This document shows positions 15,112-26,750 of a stretch of DNA of 64,000 nucleotides, in pieces (the first letter of the stretch is position 1; each line of letters begins with the position of its first letter). Origin of the DNA: Ligustrum vulgare. Lineage: Eukaryota > Streptophyta > Magnoliopsida > Lamiales > Oleaceae. A program made the translations under genes and the position numbers. The DNA is taken from the NCBI GenBank assembly GCA_963555705.1, contig OY743169.1, forward strand, positions 8,432,014 through 8,496,013, given 5' to 3'. Below the pieces are notes generated by a model. The model saw only the letters and a program-made list of their open reading frames with translations, was not told where the DNA came from and made no database searches.

Positions 15112-17569
15112 ATACATCATAGTCGAAGAAATTGGGAGGTTGGTAGGCATTCGTCTGATCGGGGTGATAGGGTTCTGCCTGAAATGAGTTTTGTGAATAG
15201 GATTGTGTGTAATATGCTGTTGCCTCTTCTGATTCCTGTGAGTAGAGATGTTGACGATAGGCATTGTCTTCTGCTGACAGCACGTCTGGACATTTTCGCT
15301 TGTCATGTCCGGGTCTACTACAGATTCCGCATAATCGATTTGCTTGCTTCATTGATTTTTCCTTTGATGACTTTATTCGTTTTCAATTGCCCTTAGCTCT
15401 TACAGATTCTGGATCCCTGACTGAAGTATCCCCACGTGTGACTTTGCATTTACCCTTAATTGATGATGTGGTTACTCCCTCCGTCACAAGTAACTCATTC
15501 ACTCTAATTGTCATGTCTCTTAACCCGTTAAGCACGTAATCTGTAGAGCTTTGAGATAGCGACGCATTGTCAAACAGATTGTTTGATTCTGCCCTCATTG
15601 CTCCAAGACGTGAGGGAATTGGCATTTGTTTGTTGAACGAAGGTGGTGCGTTGAAAACTGGACTGGATTTTGAGTCCTTTGTCCACCTGCGAATGATATA
15701 GCTTGGAGGCAACTTGTAAATGTTTCTATGCGTTAGATACCTCAATATATGACGACATGGAATGCCCTCACATGCCCACATCGCACATTCGCAGTAGGCG
15801 AAGTCAATCTCTTTGTTGTAAGAAACTTCCCGTCGTCGACCATGGTCATCCCCCTCTAACTGGCGTTCGACCTCATATATTTTTACAATAAGCGAATTTG
15901 AAACACGACGTATCCCGTACGATGTGCTTTGAGAAAGCTCCTCCTGAAATAGGAAAAAATTTTGTTTCGTGTATACCTTAGACATCTGCTCTTCCATCAC
16001 GAAGTGTGTCCTCAACCAAGGAAGCTGACTCGAATTATTGTGGTCTTCATATTGTTCCTCATGCTTCTGGTGCGCAATAGCACCGTCAAACCTTGTTATA
16101 AAATCCATTAAGGTGTGATGCCTATTCACGTACTGTTTCATGAAGGAATGGTGCGACTCTACATGTAGCGACCGAAAAATTTTACGCATTTAATAATTAT
16201 TTCTAAAATTTAGAAAATCGTATCGCTACTATCTCATTTATTTATTTTTATTTTTACGTTAAAGTCGTGACGCGATCGTTTAGCCAAGTTATAAATTTGG
16301 AGCTGAAATATTTAAATTTCAGTCCAATTTGATTTTACGTCCAATAAATTAAAAATCTATTTTTAAAATCCAAACTTCATTTATCTATTTAATTATTTAT
16401 TTATTTATTCAAATAAAATCTCCAGATAATCTTATTTCAAATTTGAGTCTATCATCCTAATTACAATTCAAATTTTAAATTCATCACTTATCTCTACAAA
16501 TCATAATCACCATCCTAGACAACTTTCAATCAACCACTTCTATCACGAAAATCTATCAGCAGTTACAATTCGAAACCAAACCAAAGATTATCTATCCAAC
16601 CATTTTAATTCCCATTTCACGTTCATACTCTTCTTCACGGCTCAACCTCTCGGATTCAGGTATGATAATGAAGAATCCCTTTTTCAACCTCACCATCATC
16701 ACCACCGTGACCAGCATCCATCGAGCCAACCCAAACACTGCAAGAAATGCACCCAACTTCAATCTATCACCACCGTTTGCAGCAACCGAACCCAAGCCAC
16801 TGCCATTATTCCTCCAGAGAACTCCACCACAGCTGCAACACTCAGCCTGCAACACCATAGCCAATCACCAATGAACCACACTGCACCAACCGCACCCCCA
16901 ATTCCCCTGCCCACTGCCATCAATCAGACATACAAAATCCAAAATCATTCCACCCTCAATTCAGCCACCACCGCCGTTCATCATCATCATCATCATCATC
17001 ATCAACCATCATCACCACTGCCGTAGCCAAATCGCCACCACACAGTCACTGCACCACGTGAAATCACCTCTGCCCACACCAAATTTCACATCATCGGCCA
17101 ATCCACCTCCATTCACCGTAGCCTGCAGCACCTCCACAAAACGCATCCACCACCAACAATTTACAATCACCACCCATTTTCGAATCAACCACATCCACTG
17201 CCCACTTCTCAATCACCCTCAAATTCAGCCCAAAATCAAAACACAAAACCAAGAATAAACTTTACCCAAAACTTACCTCGACCCGCGACCACTTTCGACC
17301 GCTATTACCGCCGGAAAAAATCCCAAATCCAAGACTCGGTTCTAGCCCCAAATCGCCCCAAAACCATCCTTTTTCCTCACACTCGCACCACTCCTACCGC
17401 CGCCATGTGTCGGCGGCGCTATTGCCGCCTGAACCGCCGGAGGCACTGCACCGGAGATGGTCTGTCGCCCAGCTCCCTCCGTCTCTCACCGCCCCTGCTG
17501 CTGCTCTCTCTCATTTAGAGAGAGATATGATATATATGTATATATTTTGTTTATATATTTTAATTTGAA

Positions 17570-18015
17570 AGTTATACTTTAGTCCCACAAGTTTTAAAAA
17601 GGTTTTATTTCAGTCCCTATAGTTTTAAAGTGTTTTAAGTTTAGCCCACGTTTTTAAAAGTTATTTATTTTAGTCCTTATTGATTAAAAGAGATATATCC
17701 TCAGCCCTAAAATTCAAAAGTTATCTATTTCAGCCCCAAGTTTCAATGTCTTTCAAATCAGTCCCTACGTTTTTAAAATGTTTTATGTCAGTCCTTTCAG
17801 TTTTAAATCTTTTAATTTCAGCCCTTAAGTTTTAAATGAGTTTTAATCAGCCCTTTCATTTTTAAGATCTATTATTTTAAGCTCTATAATTTAATATTTC
17901 GTTTTGAGTTTCAACTCAACTTTTGAAAATTTACATTTTAGTCCCTCAAGTTTGAAAGGTATTCATTTTTGTCCCTCAACTTTCAAATCATCAATTTCAG
18001 TCCTCAAATTGTAAA
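17570..18015. repeat. Degenerate tandem TTTCAGTCCC repeats inside the solo LTR
   Basis: A motif of the type ttt(c/t)AGtCCC..AGTTTT recurs about every 40-60 bases across this stretch. The related LTR at 62338 shows the same arrangement at about 63640-63840. The function is unknown. Confidence 0.6.
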
Positions 18016-18170
18016 TTATCATTTTTAAACTATAAATTTCAAAAGACTAATGTAACTTATGGGCTAGACGAGACGTACGGAGAATTAAAGAATGGAAGTC
18101 GTTTCCCGCTCAACCACACTCGTTAAGTTTAAGGTAGACTCGCCCCCACTAATTGATTTATATTATAATT

Positions 18171-18544
18171 TGCATGTGTTATGTGGATTTGTGTGATTTT
18201 ATGCTTAATTGCATGAGAAAAGAATATCTCTTTTGAGATAAATAATTTATGTTATGCTGGGCATAACTTATCTGCTAGCCAAGAAAAGAAAAGAATGTGT
18301 TCATTTGCGTTCACTGTGTGATGCCTATGAATAAGAAAAGAATGTCACTACATTATTTGCATGTGTTATGTGGATTTGTGTGATTTTATGCTTAATTGCA
18401 TGAGAAAAGAATATCTCTTTCGAGATAAATAATTTATGTTATGCTGGGCATAACTTATCTGCTAGCCAAGAAAAGAAAAGAATGTGTTCATTTGCGTTCA
18501 CTGTGTGATGCCTTTGAATAAGAAAAGAATGTCACTACATTATT
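18171..18544. repeat. 187-bp tandem duplication inside the solo LTR
   Basis: Two almost identical units, 18171-18357 and 18358-18544, each starting tgcatgtgttatgtgg and containing a gctgggcataacttatc segment. A third partial start (tgcatg) follows at 18545. Confidence 0.9.
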
Positions 18545-20532
18545 TGCATGATTACGTGTTCAATTATCTTGTAGATTAATTACTGGCGATGAGTCTACTG
18601 AGTATTTCATTTTTGAAATGCTCAACCCGTTGTTTTAACAATTTTTGCAGATTTCGGAGACGATGGCGAGTGATGGGCAATGACGGAAAATTACAAATTG
18701 ATATTTTTTTTAAAAGTCGTGAACTTTGAAATGATTATTTCGTTTTATCAAGAATTGTCATTTTTACAAATTTGTACGAAAATACTTATTCCATTTGAAT
18801 TATCGCTAAACCTTTATTCGATAAATGCGATATTTAATATTTAATCATTTTTCCGCAACAAAGTTTATTCAAGAATTTAGAAAAGTGACGTTCCCGGGTT
18901 TTACAAAATTCGGGGCGTTACACTACACGTTGGCTGCTCGACATTCCACCAGAAAAGTATGGTTTCACGTACGCCGGTATCCAGTGCCCCCGTATCTCAT
19001 ACATATTTTGCAGCCATTCGTTGTTGCCCAAAGCAGTGCTACTCATTAATATCTCCCACCTTCTTTCGAACTCCTCCACAGTTTCTGACTGGTGGATTAT
19101 ATTCATGAGGGTACCCTTGTGCATTGCAAACAGTACGGGTCCCAATTTTTCAGAAAATTTGTATGTAATGTGCCACAAACACAATCGATGGAATGCAGAA
19201 GGGAAAACACTAGATACAGCATTACCGATCGCCTGATCTTGGTCTGTGATAATAAGCCGGGGGCCCCCGTGTGTTGGCATGGCTTCCAAGAACTTTACGA
19301 ACAACCACTCAAAAGATTCTGTCGTCTCATCACTTAAGAGGCCACAACCAAATAAAATTGTCTGACGATGGTGAATAATTCCTACAAATGGTGCAAGGAT
19401 CATACCATATTTGTTTATGTTGTAGGTTGTGTCAAACACAAGACAGTCTCCAAATATAGCATAATTGTTTCGCGACTCTGAATCTGCCCAAAAACAACGT
19501 CTGAAAGTCCCGTCACCAAAGGCCTCGTAATCAAAGAAATAGTTTTCATCTCGTCGCCTCTCATTGGCCATGTACTGTATAAACGTTTCTGCGTCCTGCC
19601 CTATCAGCCCCAAACGTTGGTCCCTTTGAGCATTTCTGACGTCTCGCTCGAGGTGTCCCATCGACGATGGCCCGCCCGTCTCCACCTCCATTATTCGAAT
19701 TTGTTGCCACATTGGTACATTTGCGGCGGACAACTGTTCGACTTGGGACCTCCTTGCCTCTGAAAATTCACGGTGTGAGCGTAGAAAATGGACATCTTCT
19801 TGTGAGCTACGAGGGTGATTGTGTTGCTCATTAAAAGATGTGACACCCCATGTGTCCGCACCTAAACGCTGACTGATCGACAACTGTGCCTTACAATCTG
19901 TCCTCGTGTGCGACCGATTTCTCTCCCCGGTCCTTGGTTGTTGGTGCCTTTTCTCATTCTGCCATCGAAGGTCGGTCTTCCCTTGTTTTGCACAAGTAAA
20001 TTGCTTCCACCAAACCTCGTCCGTATCCTTTCTCTTTTTACTACTATGATGACACACGCTAAATCCGTCTGCTTTAGCATACGCATTGTAGAACTCGAAT
20101 GCTTCATCAATAGAGGATAATCTTTGTCCTTCTCGCGAAAGTTGATCGGGGCTTACTTATGGGACAAAAACATCACTTTCGCTCTCCATTTACTTGCCTA
20201 ATTATTGAATAAAAATGAAAAACAAATTTTTTAATTGCAAAAGAGGAGAGAATGAAAGTAATTTGGTGTTGAAATTTTGTGGAGAAAGTTTTTTATTGCA
20301 ATTGTGTAGAGAGTGGAAGTAATTTGATGTTCAAATTTTGTGACAAATATGAACATATGTAGTGTAAAAAAAATATAGCCGTTGGAGAAAAAAATGAAAA
20401 AAAAAAAAAATTATTTTGACCGTTGCTAGCCAGAAAAAAATAAATAAATAAAAAAAAAAAAAAAATTTGACCGTTGCAGCAACGATAAATAATAAAAAAA
20501 AAAAAATTATTAACCCCCCCCCCCCCCCACGT

Positions 20533-20567
20533 GGTCTATCCCGTGGGGTAACCCCACGGGATAGACC
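20533..20567. repeat. Perfect subterminal palindrome of the MULE
   Basis: Two perfect 16-bp arms, ggtctatcccgtgggg and its reverse complement, are separated by TAA just inside the right end. The left end has a single related copy (ccccacgggatagac). It is a likely transposase-binding or hairpin-forming subterminal motif (inference). Confidence 0.8.
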
Positions 20568-20751
20568 GTGGGGGATCAAACCCCCCAAATATTTTACCTC
20601 TAAAAAATATCGCTTTTTTGTTTATAACCATTTTTCTTTTACCAAATTAAGAAATTTATCCATACAAAATGGAATTGACCCATTATAATTTCATATATTT
20701 TCCAGTACTCTCTTATTTAACACATAATCTCCAACACATTTTTATCTCTTA

Positions 20752-20922
20752 GCCTGTGTTCGGGTATAATGTTATAGATAAATATAATTATAACACATTA
20801 CAATTTTTAATATCACTTTTTAACTACATACATTTTTCGAAATCACTTTTTATCCACAAATTCTATCTAAAAAACATAAATAACCAAAAAATTAACGGTG
20901 GCACTGATCACCGAACATAGGC
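20752..20922. mobile_element. Short MITE (171 bp)
   Basis: Inverted ends gcctgtgttcgg and ccgaacataggc (one mismatch in 12). AT-rich interior with repeated ttttt(a/c)ta(a/c)(a/c)acat motifs. The partner copy is near 46180-46350. Confidence 0.5.
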
Positions 20923-21914
20923 TTGATTTTTAATTACACTTCTTTAAAAAAAATTATTTCAATGTCCACATCACATGGATGGTAGGAGTTCATATCGCCA
21001 CTTTTTTATTTTTCTAGATTTTGGTAAAGAAAAAATGTTTATAAATTTTGTGCCTGTTTAGTAGTGGAAAAAAAAATGCATCGTGACAAAAATTATAACA
21101 AAACATGGGACCCAGCCACTTAAAAAATCAAAAAGTCCGACTCTTTAACGGTAGAGTCAAAAGGCTTCAAGGCATTTTTTTTCCCAGACATTACTAACTA
21201 CAAATTTTTGTTTTTTAACTTTTCAAAGACAAATGTAAAGCAGGGATAGAAACGAAATTTGAAGAGTTAAATAACTGTTGTAATTGATTGGACACGGGTT
21301 CAGTTAATGTGGCAGAATATTTATATTCATCTGGGTCCCATCCGGAAAAAAACTCGCGAAATTTTCAATTTTTTCCACTACCAAATAAGTTATTTGTGCA
21401 TAAACTATCACACGGTTGGTCAAAGATTTTCAACCATGCTACAGAAACATAATAGTGAATCAAAATTTATACACCTGCATACATGACAATCACTCATTAT
21501 TTTATCCATTTCATCAACTTCAAAATTAACAACCCACAAAATTTGGTTGCAACTTTCGGTGTAAGAATTCTATTCCTCTAGCTTTTTTCAAAGATTTTTC
21601 ACATCATTTTTTACTTTTCAAAAAGATAGATCAAAGAAATGTTGATACGTCATTATTTATAAATAATCTTTTATAAACTATTTATCAAACAATCTTCTAT
21701 AAGTTTTTTATATACACAATTTTATTTTTATTTTTGGCCCCTCACATGGAAATTGGCTCGGTCTCTACTTGGTAAATTATTTATAAATAACACATTTTCT
21801 CAAATCACTTTTTAAATAGGCACATTTCCTCAAAATATTTTTAACCATACATTTTATCTGAAAAACATACATCATTTGTTTGTAAATATTTTTTTTAACC
21901 AAACAGAGCTTGAT

Positions 21915-21924
21915 CTATAAAAAT
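21915..21924 (+). promoter_or_regulatory. TATA box upstream of P450 copy 2
   Basis: ctataaaaat, 88-97 bp before the ATG, in the context gatctataaaaatctcatg. The same element precedes copy 3 at 59496-59505, so both promoters are conserved. Confidence 0.5.
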
Positions 21925-22011
21925 CTCATGTCTATCTCTTCGCGTCCTTCTGTTTCTTATTATCATAAATAATTTTTCATAATTCCAGCAACCTATCTTC
22001 TTCCAACTTCA

Positions 22012-22524
22012 ATGGAGATCCAGCTCTCATTTTTCTTGGCCACTTTTTTGTTCTTCCTTTTCATTTTAGCTAAACATTACTATAATAAATCCAGGACTCA
22101 TCAGAAACTGCCTCCAGGCCCATGGAAACTGCCGTTCGTTGGGAATTTGCACCAGCTGGTTGGTACACTACCCCATCGATCTCTCAAAAAGTTATCAGAA
22201 AAATATGGGCCTATTATGCACCTTGAGGTCGGGGAACTTGAGATAATCGTAGTGTCGTCTGCTCGAATTGCAGAAGAAACGCTGAAAACAAATGGCCTTA
22301 TTTTCTCGGACAGGCCCGAGCTTCTTCTGACTAAGATTATGTTTTACAATTTCTCAGATTTGGGTTCTTCTCCATATGGAGAACACTGGAGGCAGATGCG
22401 TAAACTATGCGTCATGGAGCTCTTGAGCCCGAAAAAAGTTCAGTCATTTCATAATATTATGGAAGAAGAGTTTTCTAGTCTGGTTGATCGTATTCAATCC
22501 TCTCAAGGAGTGCCAATTAATTTG
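22012..22524 (+). pseudogene. CYP71D-like cytochrome P450, copy 2 (5' portion only)
   Basis: The ATG at 22012 opens 171 codons of a CYP71-clan P450: an N-terminal membrane anchor (about residues 3-21, SFFLATFLFFLFILA), the basic linker, the hinge LPPGPWKLP at 33-41 and the GEHWRQMRK helix-C region. This N-terminus gives the expected start for all three copies. Similarity to copy 1 stops after VPINL at 22524. From 22525 the frame runs 59 codons into antisense gypsy sequence and ends at 22704. No I-helix, ExxR or haem-binding region remains, so the product could only be a truncated membrane-bound stub. Upstream sequence is block B with a conserved TATA box, so the stub could still be transcribed. 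Confidence 0.85.
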
Positions 22525-23276
22525 TCTAATCCTCCAGCAACTCCGGTGTTTGTTGTCCTTTGTATTACGCTTATGATTTTAGGATGCTCATTTGTACCAA
22601 TGAATTTCTTCTTTATTTCAGGATTATGGTTTGATCTTGGCACCTGCAAAACAGATTTTATAGAGCTTGGGAGGGGTTTGTTAGATTGGTTAAGTGCAAG
22701 ATAAGAATCCTTGTACACCAACCTTTGTACAAAAAAATTCATTTTGGGGGTGGACTCTCTTTTCTTTTTCTTTTTACACTCTAGCTTTCCTTTTTCTGAG
22801 ATCGTGGCCTCAACTCTCATGTTTTTCCCCTCAAACTCACTTTTTATTTTCTTTTGATCCTCTTGTACCTCCTTAGGTGATAGAGGAGCAAGTGTAACTT
22901 TTTTCCCATCTTTCACAAAGGAATATTGATTTTTATACCCATCATGTACCACCCTTCTATCATGTTGCCAAAGCCTTCCCAATAAAATATGGCCAACATG
23001 CATAGGCACGACATCACATATAACTTCATCCTTATAACCCCCGATGGAAAAATTGACCCTAGCTTGCTTATTCACCTTAATTTCTCCCGACTCGGTCAGC
23101 CAATGCAATTTATAAGGGTTTGGATGTTTTATCAAGCTCAAACCCAATTTCTCAACCAACATTGTACTAACCACATTAGTACAACTCCCTCCGTCAATTA
23201 CCATTCCACAAACATTTTTACCCACTAAGCATCTAGTATGAAAGAGATCATCCCTTTGTTCACCGATTTCATCCAC
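22525..23276 (-). pseudogene. Gypsy aspartic protease region
   Basis: An open stretch with the retroviral-type protease signature GMVIDGGSCTNVVS (the active-site triplet is usually DSG or DTG, here DGG, as some plant gypsy elements have), followed by HILLGRLWQHDRRVVHDG. The downstream part is lysine-rich and has no RT motif before the element breaks off. In-frame stops separate it from the gag part upstream. It is not a functional polyprotein. Confidence 0.7.
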
Positions 23277-23540
23277 CCTGACTCTAGTACTAAGGACATG
23301 CCGATTAAGTCAACCCTTCCTCATCACTACTATTAGCTCCGAACTAGTGTTACCATTATCACGTAAAAACATTACCCTTTTATTTGGACACTGAGATGCT
23401 ATATGAACATAACCCAAGCACTTAAAGAACTTAATATTTCTATCCCTAGAAGGTTGAGATTCAGAAATATTTTTACCTTCTGTTGTAGGTTCCTCCCTTC
23501 CTTTTTGATCATGTTCATCATTGTATTCCAGCTTCGATTG

Positions 23541-24482
23541 TTATGTAGGATAAGATCTCGACAAGTGCCTTACTGCCCCTTCTCGTTTCAATTGCCTTTC
23601 CACCTTCATTTCCATATGTACCATGTCCTCTAGTTCCACGTAATGTTGCAGATCGATGATGTTGGAAATATCTTTATTCAACCCGCTCAAAAACCTAGCC
23701 ATTGTAGCTTCCCGATCCTCCACCACATTGGCTCGAATCATCGCCACCTCCATATCCTTATGATAATCCTCTACACTTCTCGACCCCTGAGCCAGACCCT
23801 GCAGCCTCTAGTAAATATATCTATAATAATGAGTTGGCACAAACCGCTTCCTCATTATGGTCTTTAACTCACCCCAAGTCTCCACCGGCTCCTCAAGGTT
23901 CCTCCTCCTACCCGTCACTAGCTGATCCCACCAAATATTTGCATAATTTGTGAATTCAATCACTGCTAATTTCACCTTCTTTTTTTCTGAATAATTGTGA
24001 CAATAAAATAGTCGTTCAACCTTGGTTTCCCAATCTTGGTACTCCTCCGGATCACTCCTACCCTGGAACGATGGTATTTTCACTTTAATTTTTCCAAGGT
24101 CGTCATCAACAACATCTCTACCCCCATGATGCCTCCTAGCATCACGACGCTTCCTATCATACCTCCTCTTATACCTATCTTCTCTATCACTCATTTGCAT
24201 ACTTCTCACCAAAGATATACTTCCACTTTCACTACCCATGCCCTCATCATCCGTACCAACTTCACGCCTATTACCTCCCCTAACCCGAGAACCATCATGA
24301 GATTGATCCCGAGGTCTTTGTTCACGTTCTGCACCTCGATTCTCCATCTGAGCCATAACCCTTTCAAATTGTGCCCTCATTGCTACAATATCATCCTTTC
24401 TATTCACATCCCTGAGCTGTTTTTTGTCACCCACAGAAGATGAAGATGTGGAACCCTCTCTATAAGACATTTTTAATATCAA
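23541..24482 (-). pseudogene. Gypsy gag, with nonsense codons
   Basis: Starts at an ATG near 24482 (MILKMSYREG), with a charged linker rich in Arg, Asp and Gly and a Retrotrans_gag core (PEEYQDWETKVERLF, then NIWWDQLV). The frame is broken by TAG at about 23808 and TAA at about 23541 but continues in the same frame past both. A decayed CCHC knuckle (KCLGYVHIASQCP) follows around 23380-23420, with its first cysteine lost. Capsid-forming protein in intact relatives; dead here. Confidence 0.7.
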
Positions 24483-24900
24483 AATAAATTTCTCCTCATG
24501 TGTATTTTCTCACGTATCACTCTTCTATCCCTTCAAAGTTCACCAAAGAACTAATCAAGAAATGATTCAAGAACTCAATCAAGGGTTGGAAAAGGGTAAG
24601 ACACGAACAAGAACAAAGAAATTTGGAAATTGAGAAAATTCGGAATATTTGGAGAATATTTGAGAATTTTCGGATTTTTTTTTTAATCTGCCAGAGGATT
24701 GGACTACGAGTATGGCAGAAACGGAACTGGATTTGAACGAAAAACGAAGAAGAAAAACACTTTTGAATTTTTGGGATTGACTCTTATGGATCAAACTGAA
24801 GAAAATTATGACTGGCACGAATAACGCGAAAAAAATCAAGAAAGTCAAGAAATAACAAGAAACGCAAGAATCTGAAATAGATCCAAGCTCTGATACTAGA

Positions 24901-25655
24901 TGACGCGATCCTAATCGGGGAATCTCGACAAAAACGCGGAATAACGAAAGTAAAACTCTAGGAAAGATCTACGACAGATTAAACACAAGAACAAGAATAA
25001 AATAATGGAAATTAAAAGATAGATTGACGATAAAACCTTGACCCGACAATCACGATGCAATGAATGACGATGCAGATTGACGAATCAAGATTGTTGAATG
25101 CCATAAGGGTTGTCAATTCCTTGATAAGTTCGTTGGGTAAACGCCACAAAGATCGGATCTTTAATAAGTTCAAGAAATGAGAAAACTCAACCTTTCACAA
25201 GAGAATCCTCTCTCAATTTTAATCAATAAACTCAAAAACTGTTGTTCAATAATGAAAAACAAGATAATATAATGTAAAACGCGCCTAACTTAGCCCTAGC
25301 CGCAATTAGGGTTCAAAACAGAATTAATAATTAATAAAACGGAAATTACATTAAAAATTCACGAAAATCTGGTTTGATCATAACCTCGCGATTGCTTGGG
25401 CGTCATGGTCGCGATCGCATGGTTACTCCTAAAACTCTCGGGTCTCTTTTTTGTGTTACTTCGCGATCGCTTTTCCAGTTAACCACGCGATCGCGTTGCC
25501 TTCCCTGCAGCTCCAATCTTTGCCTCTTTGAAATAATTTGACCCGGCTTGATCCTTGATTCGGGCCCAACAAGGAACTTGCTCCGTTTCACACGTAGATT
25601 GTCATGGAACCGTCCGTGCCCTGATTTCTTCCTTGATCTCCTACCGCTGATCACA
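24901..25655 (-). repeat. 5' LTR of the truncated gypsy element
   Basis: On the plus strand it runs from TGACGCGATCC to CTGATCACA, with block A' starting at the next base. It contains several GCGATCGC-like palindromes around 25380-25500. Confidence 0.7.
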
Positions 25656-26750
25656 TCTTTTGATCTTCAGGCAGAAAGTCTTTTCTTCTTGTAGTGATTG
25701 ACAAACTCCTCCCGGAGAAACGAAGTCAAGATGTTGAAGAAGCCATGTATATGTTTAGCACCACACGAAAATTGTTGGCTTCCAGACCTCAGAGAAAAAT
25801 GTCTCATCTTTCTCTATATATAGTCACACGAGTTTCTTGTCCAACAAGAATCTTAGATATGCAAAATCTCTATTTCCTGCAATAAGATAATTACAAGTTA
25901 AATATAGATAAGGTAATAAATTAAAAATAATTGTGAAATAAAGAATCTTACTATAAGCGAATCACTTACCAATCAAGTGATATAAACAAACTTGGACTCT
26001 AAGTGATAATTTCCATAATTTTCGGTCAATATGATAAGAAGAATAAGGGATAGAATTTTAGGGCAAATAAAACATTATCACAATTCTTGATCCTTATCAT
26101 AAAAGATAAGTAACAAACATTATCTCCAAATATTAAATCATTATCACAACCATATAGGAGATAAATACAATATTACGTACAAGAAATAATTAAGTAATTT
26201 AATTAATCTTAATAAATTACTAAATACACGTATTTAGTAATTAAATTAAATTTACTTAAATTACAAATATGTAGAAAAGTAGAAAATGCCAACATAAATA
26301 AGTAAATAAAATATAATATTCAAAATTTTGTTTCAGTTCTGAAATTTCAAATTTGTAGTAAGGGTATATTAAATCCTAAATTAAAGAAAATGGACATTTT
26401 ATGTAATTTGCTCGAATTTTTTTTCTTTATGCAATCTAACAGGGCCTGATTATATAAAATAAAAGGTTTAAAGTTTTTGAGATTCAACTTGGATAAATAT
26501 CTCGTAGTCCTAGAAGAATTCATCACTTCCGTTTTAGATACTACTCGTATGATTTGCAAACCAAACTTAACAAATTTGAAAAAATCGGTGCTTGCTAATT
26601 TTTTGAGCGTCAATTTTGGATGGTTTGGGTGGTTTAAAAACCACCCAAAATCGGTGTAAGGTTATTTTTACTGTTTATCCGAACCTGCCAAATCGACGAA
26701 ATTAATTTGGCCATTTCTCATATTCTCTTCTAGTTTCATTTCATTTATAA
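25656..26750. repeat. Segmental duplication block A' (copy 2)
   Basis: Partner of 9235-10364. It ends at tttcatttcattt, after which the sequence is unique and leads, within 360 bp, to the synthase stop codon. It is non-coding; short reading frames are shared with block A and show no domains. Confidence 0.85.

Larger units (their letters stand above)
16164..18922 (-). mobile_element. Solo LTR (Ty3/gypsy, Tekay-like) nested in the MULE transposase
   Basis: A 2759-bp sequence beginning TGTAGCGACC and ending GCGTTACA, flanked by the 5-bp duplication ctaca at 16159-16163 and 18923-18927. There is no internal region, so it is a solo LTR left by LTR-LTR recombination. Read on the minus strand it starts TGTAACGCCCC, as plant chromovirus LTRs do. 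It holds C-rich stretches, ctctctcat/gagagagat near 17510, degenerate copies of a TTTCAGTCCC motif at 17570-18010 and a 187-bp tandem duplication. A related LTR starts at 62338. Proline/serine-rich frames at 16662-17258 are base-composition artefacts. Confidence 0.8.
15095..20189 (-). pseudogene. FAR1/FHY3-related MULE transposase, interrupted
   Basis: Transposase of the Mutator-like class related to FAR1/FHY3 transcription factors. The proposed ATG is at 20189 (MESESDVFVP), followed at once by an in-frame TAA at 20157-20159 that looks like a lost CAA. Next come the FAR1 DNA-binding domain (AFEFYNAYAKADGFSV, then a Lys/Arg-rich stretch), the MULE catalytic core with Asp residues in VFDTTYN and ITDQDQ, and CLWHI. 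After QRV the frame is cut by a solo LTR and resumes at ESHHSF (about 16160). The C-terminal half has a SWIM zinc finger, CECAMWACEGIPCRHILRY, a Pro/Ser-rich tail and a CGICSRPGHDKRKCP knuckle. Apart from the stop and the LTR the frame looks well preserved, so the element was probably active fairly recently. It is not a host FAR1 gene, since it sits inside TIRs and a target duplication. Confidence 0.8.
14709..20586 (-). mobile_element. Mutator-like element (MULE) with FAR1-type transposase, nested in block B
   Basis: The element is flanked by a near-perfect 9-bp duplication, aaatatttg at 14700-14708 and aaatatttt at 20587-20595. The matching site in block B' near 46008 is empty (aaacatctt). 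The ends are short inverted repeats around TTTGATCCCCCACGG. It encodes a FAR1/MULE transposase on the minus strand. Without the 2759-bp solo LTR nested in it (plus 5 bp), the element would be about 3.1 kb. It entered after the A/B duplication, because the other copy lacks it. Tandem 71-bp units and long AT and T runs lie just inside the left end. Confidence 0.85.
20587..22011. repeat. Block B, second part (copy 1): upstream region of P450 copy 2
   Basis: Continues block B after the MULE. It matches 46008-46655 and then 58786-59589, the partner being split by the Helitron at the actacaaa/ttttt site (about 21202-21212 here). It contains MITE sequence and ends at the P450 start codon. No gene of its own was seen. 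Confidence 0.8.
22525..25655 (-). mobile_element. Truncated Ty3/gypsy retrotransposon (LTR-gag-PR)
   Basis: Read on the minus strand the order is a 755-bp 5' LTR (24901-25655), a degenerate primer-binding site (tagtatcagagc) next to it, gag, a decayed zinc knuckle and an aspartic protease. The element then stops at 22525 inside P450 copy 2. Reverse transcriptase, integrase and the 3' LTR are missing. The left join is therefore a deletion that removed both the element's 3' part and the rest of the P450. A fragment of a related LTR is at 62200-62270. Confidence 0.75.

Noticed and set aside
16592..17258. Open frames on both strands in the C-rich part of the solo LTR
   Set aside because: Composition-driven; no domain, and they lie inside an LTR with a clear target duplication.
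18918..20057. Host FAR1/FHY3 transcription factor gene
   Set aside because: It lies within terminal inverted repeats and a 9-bp target duplication, so it is element-encoded.
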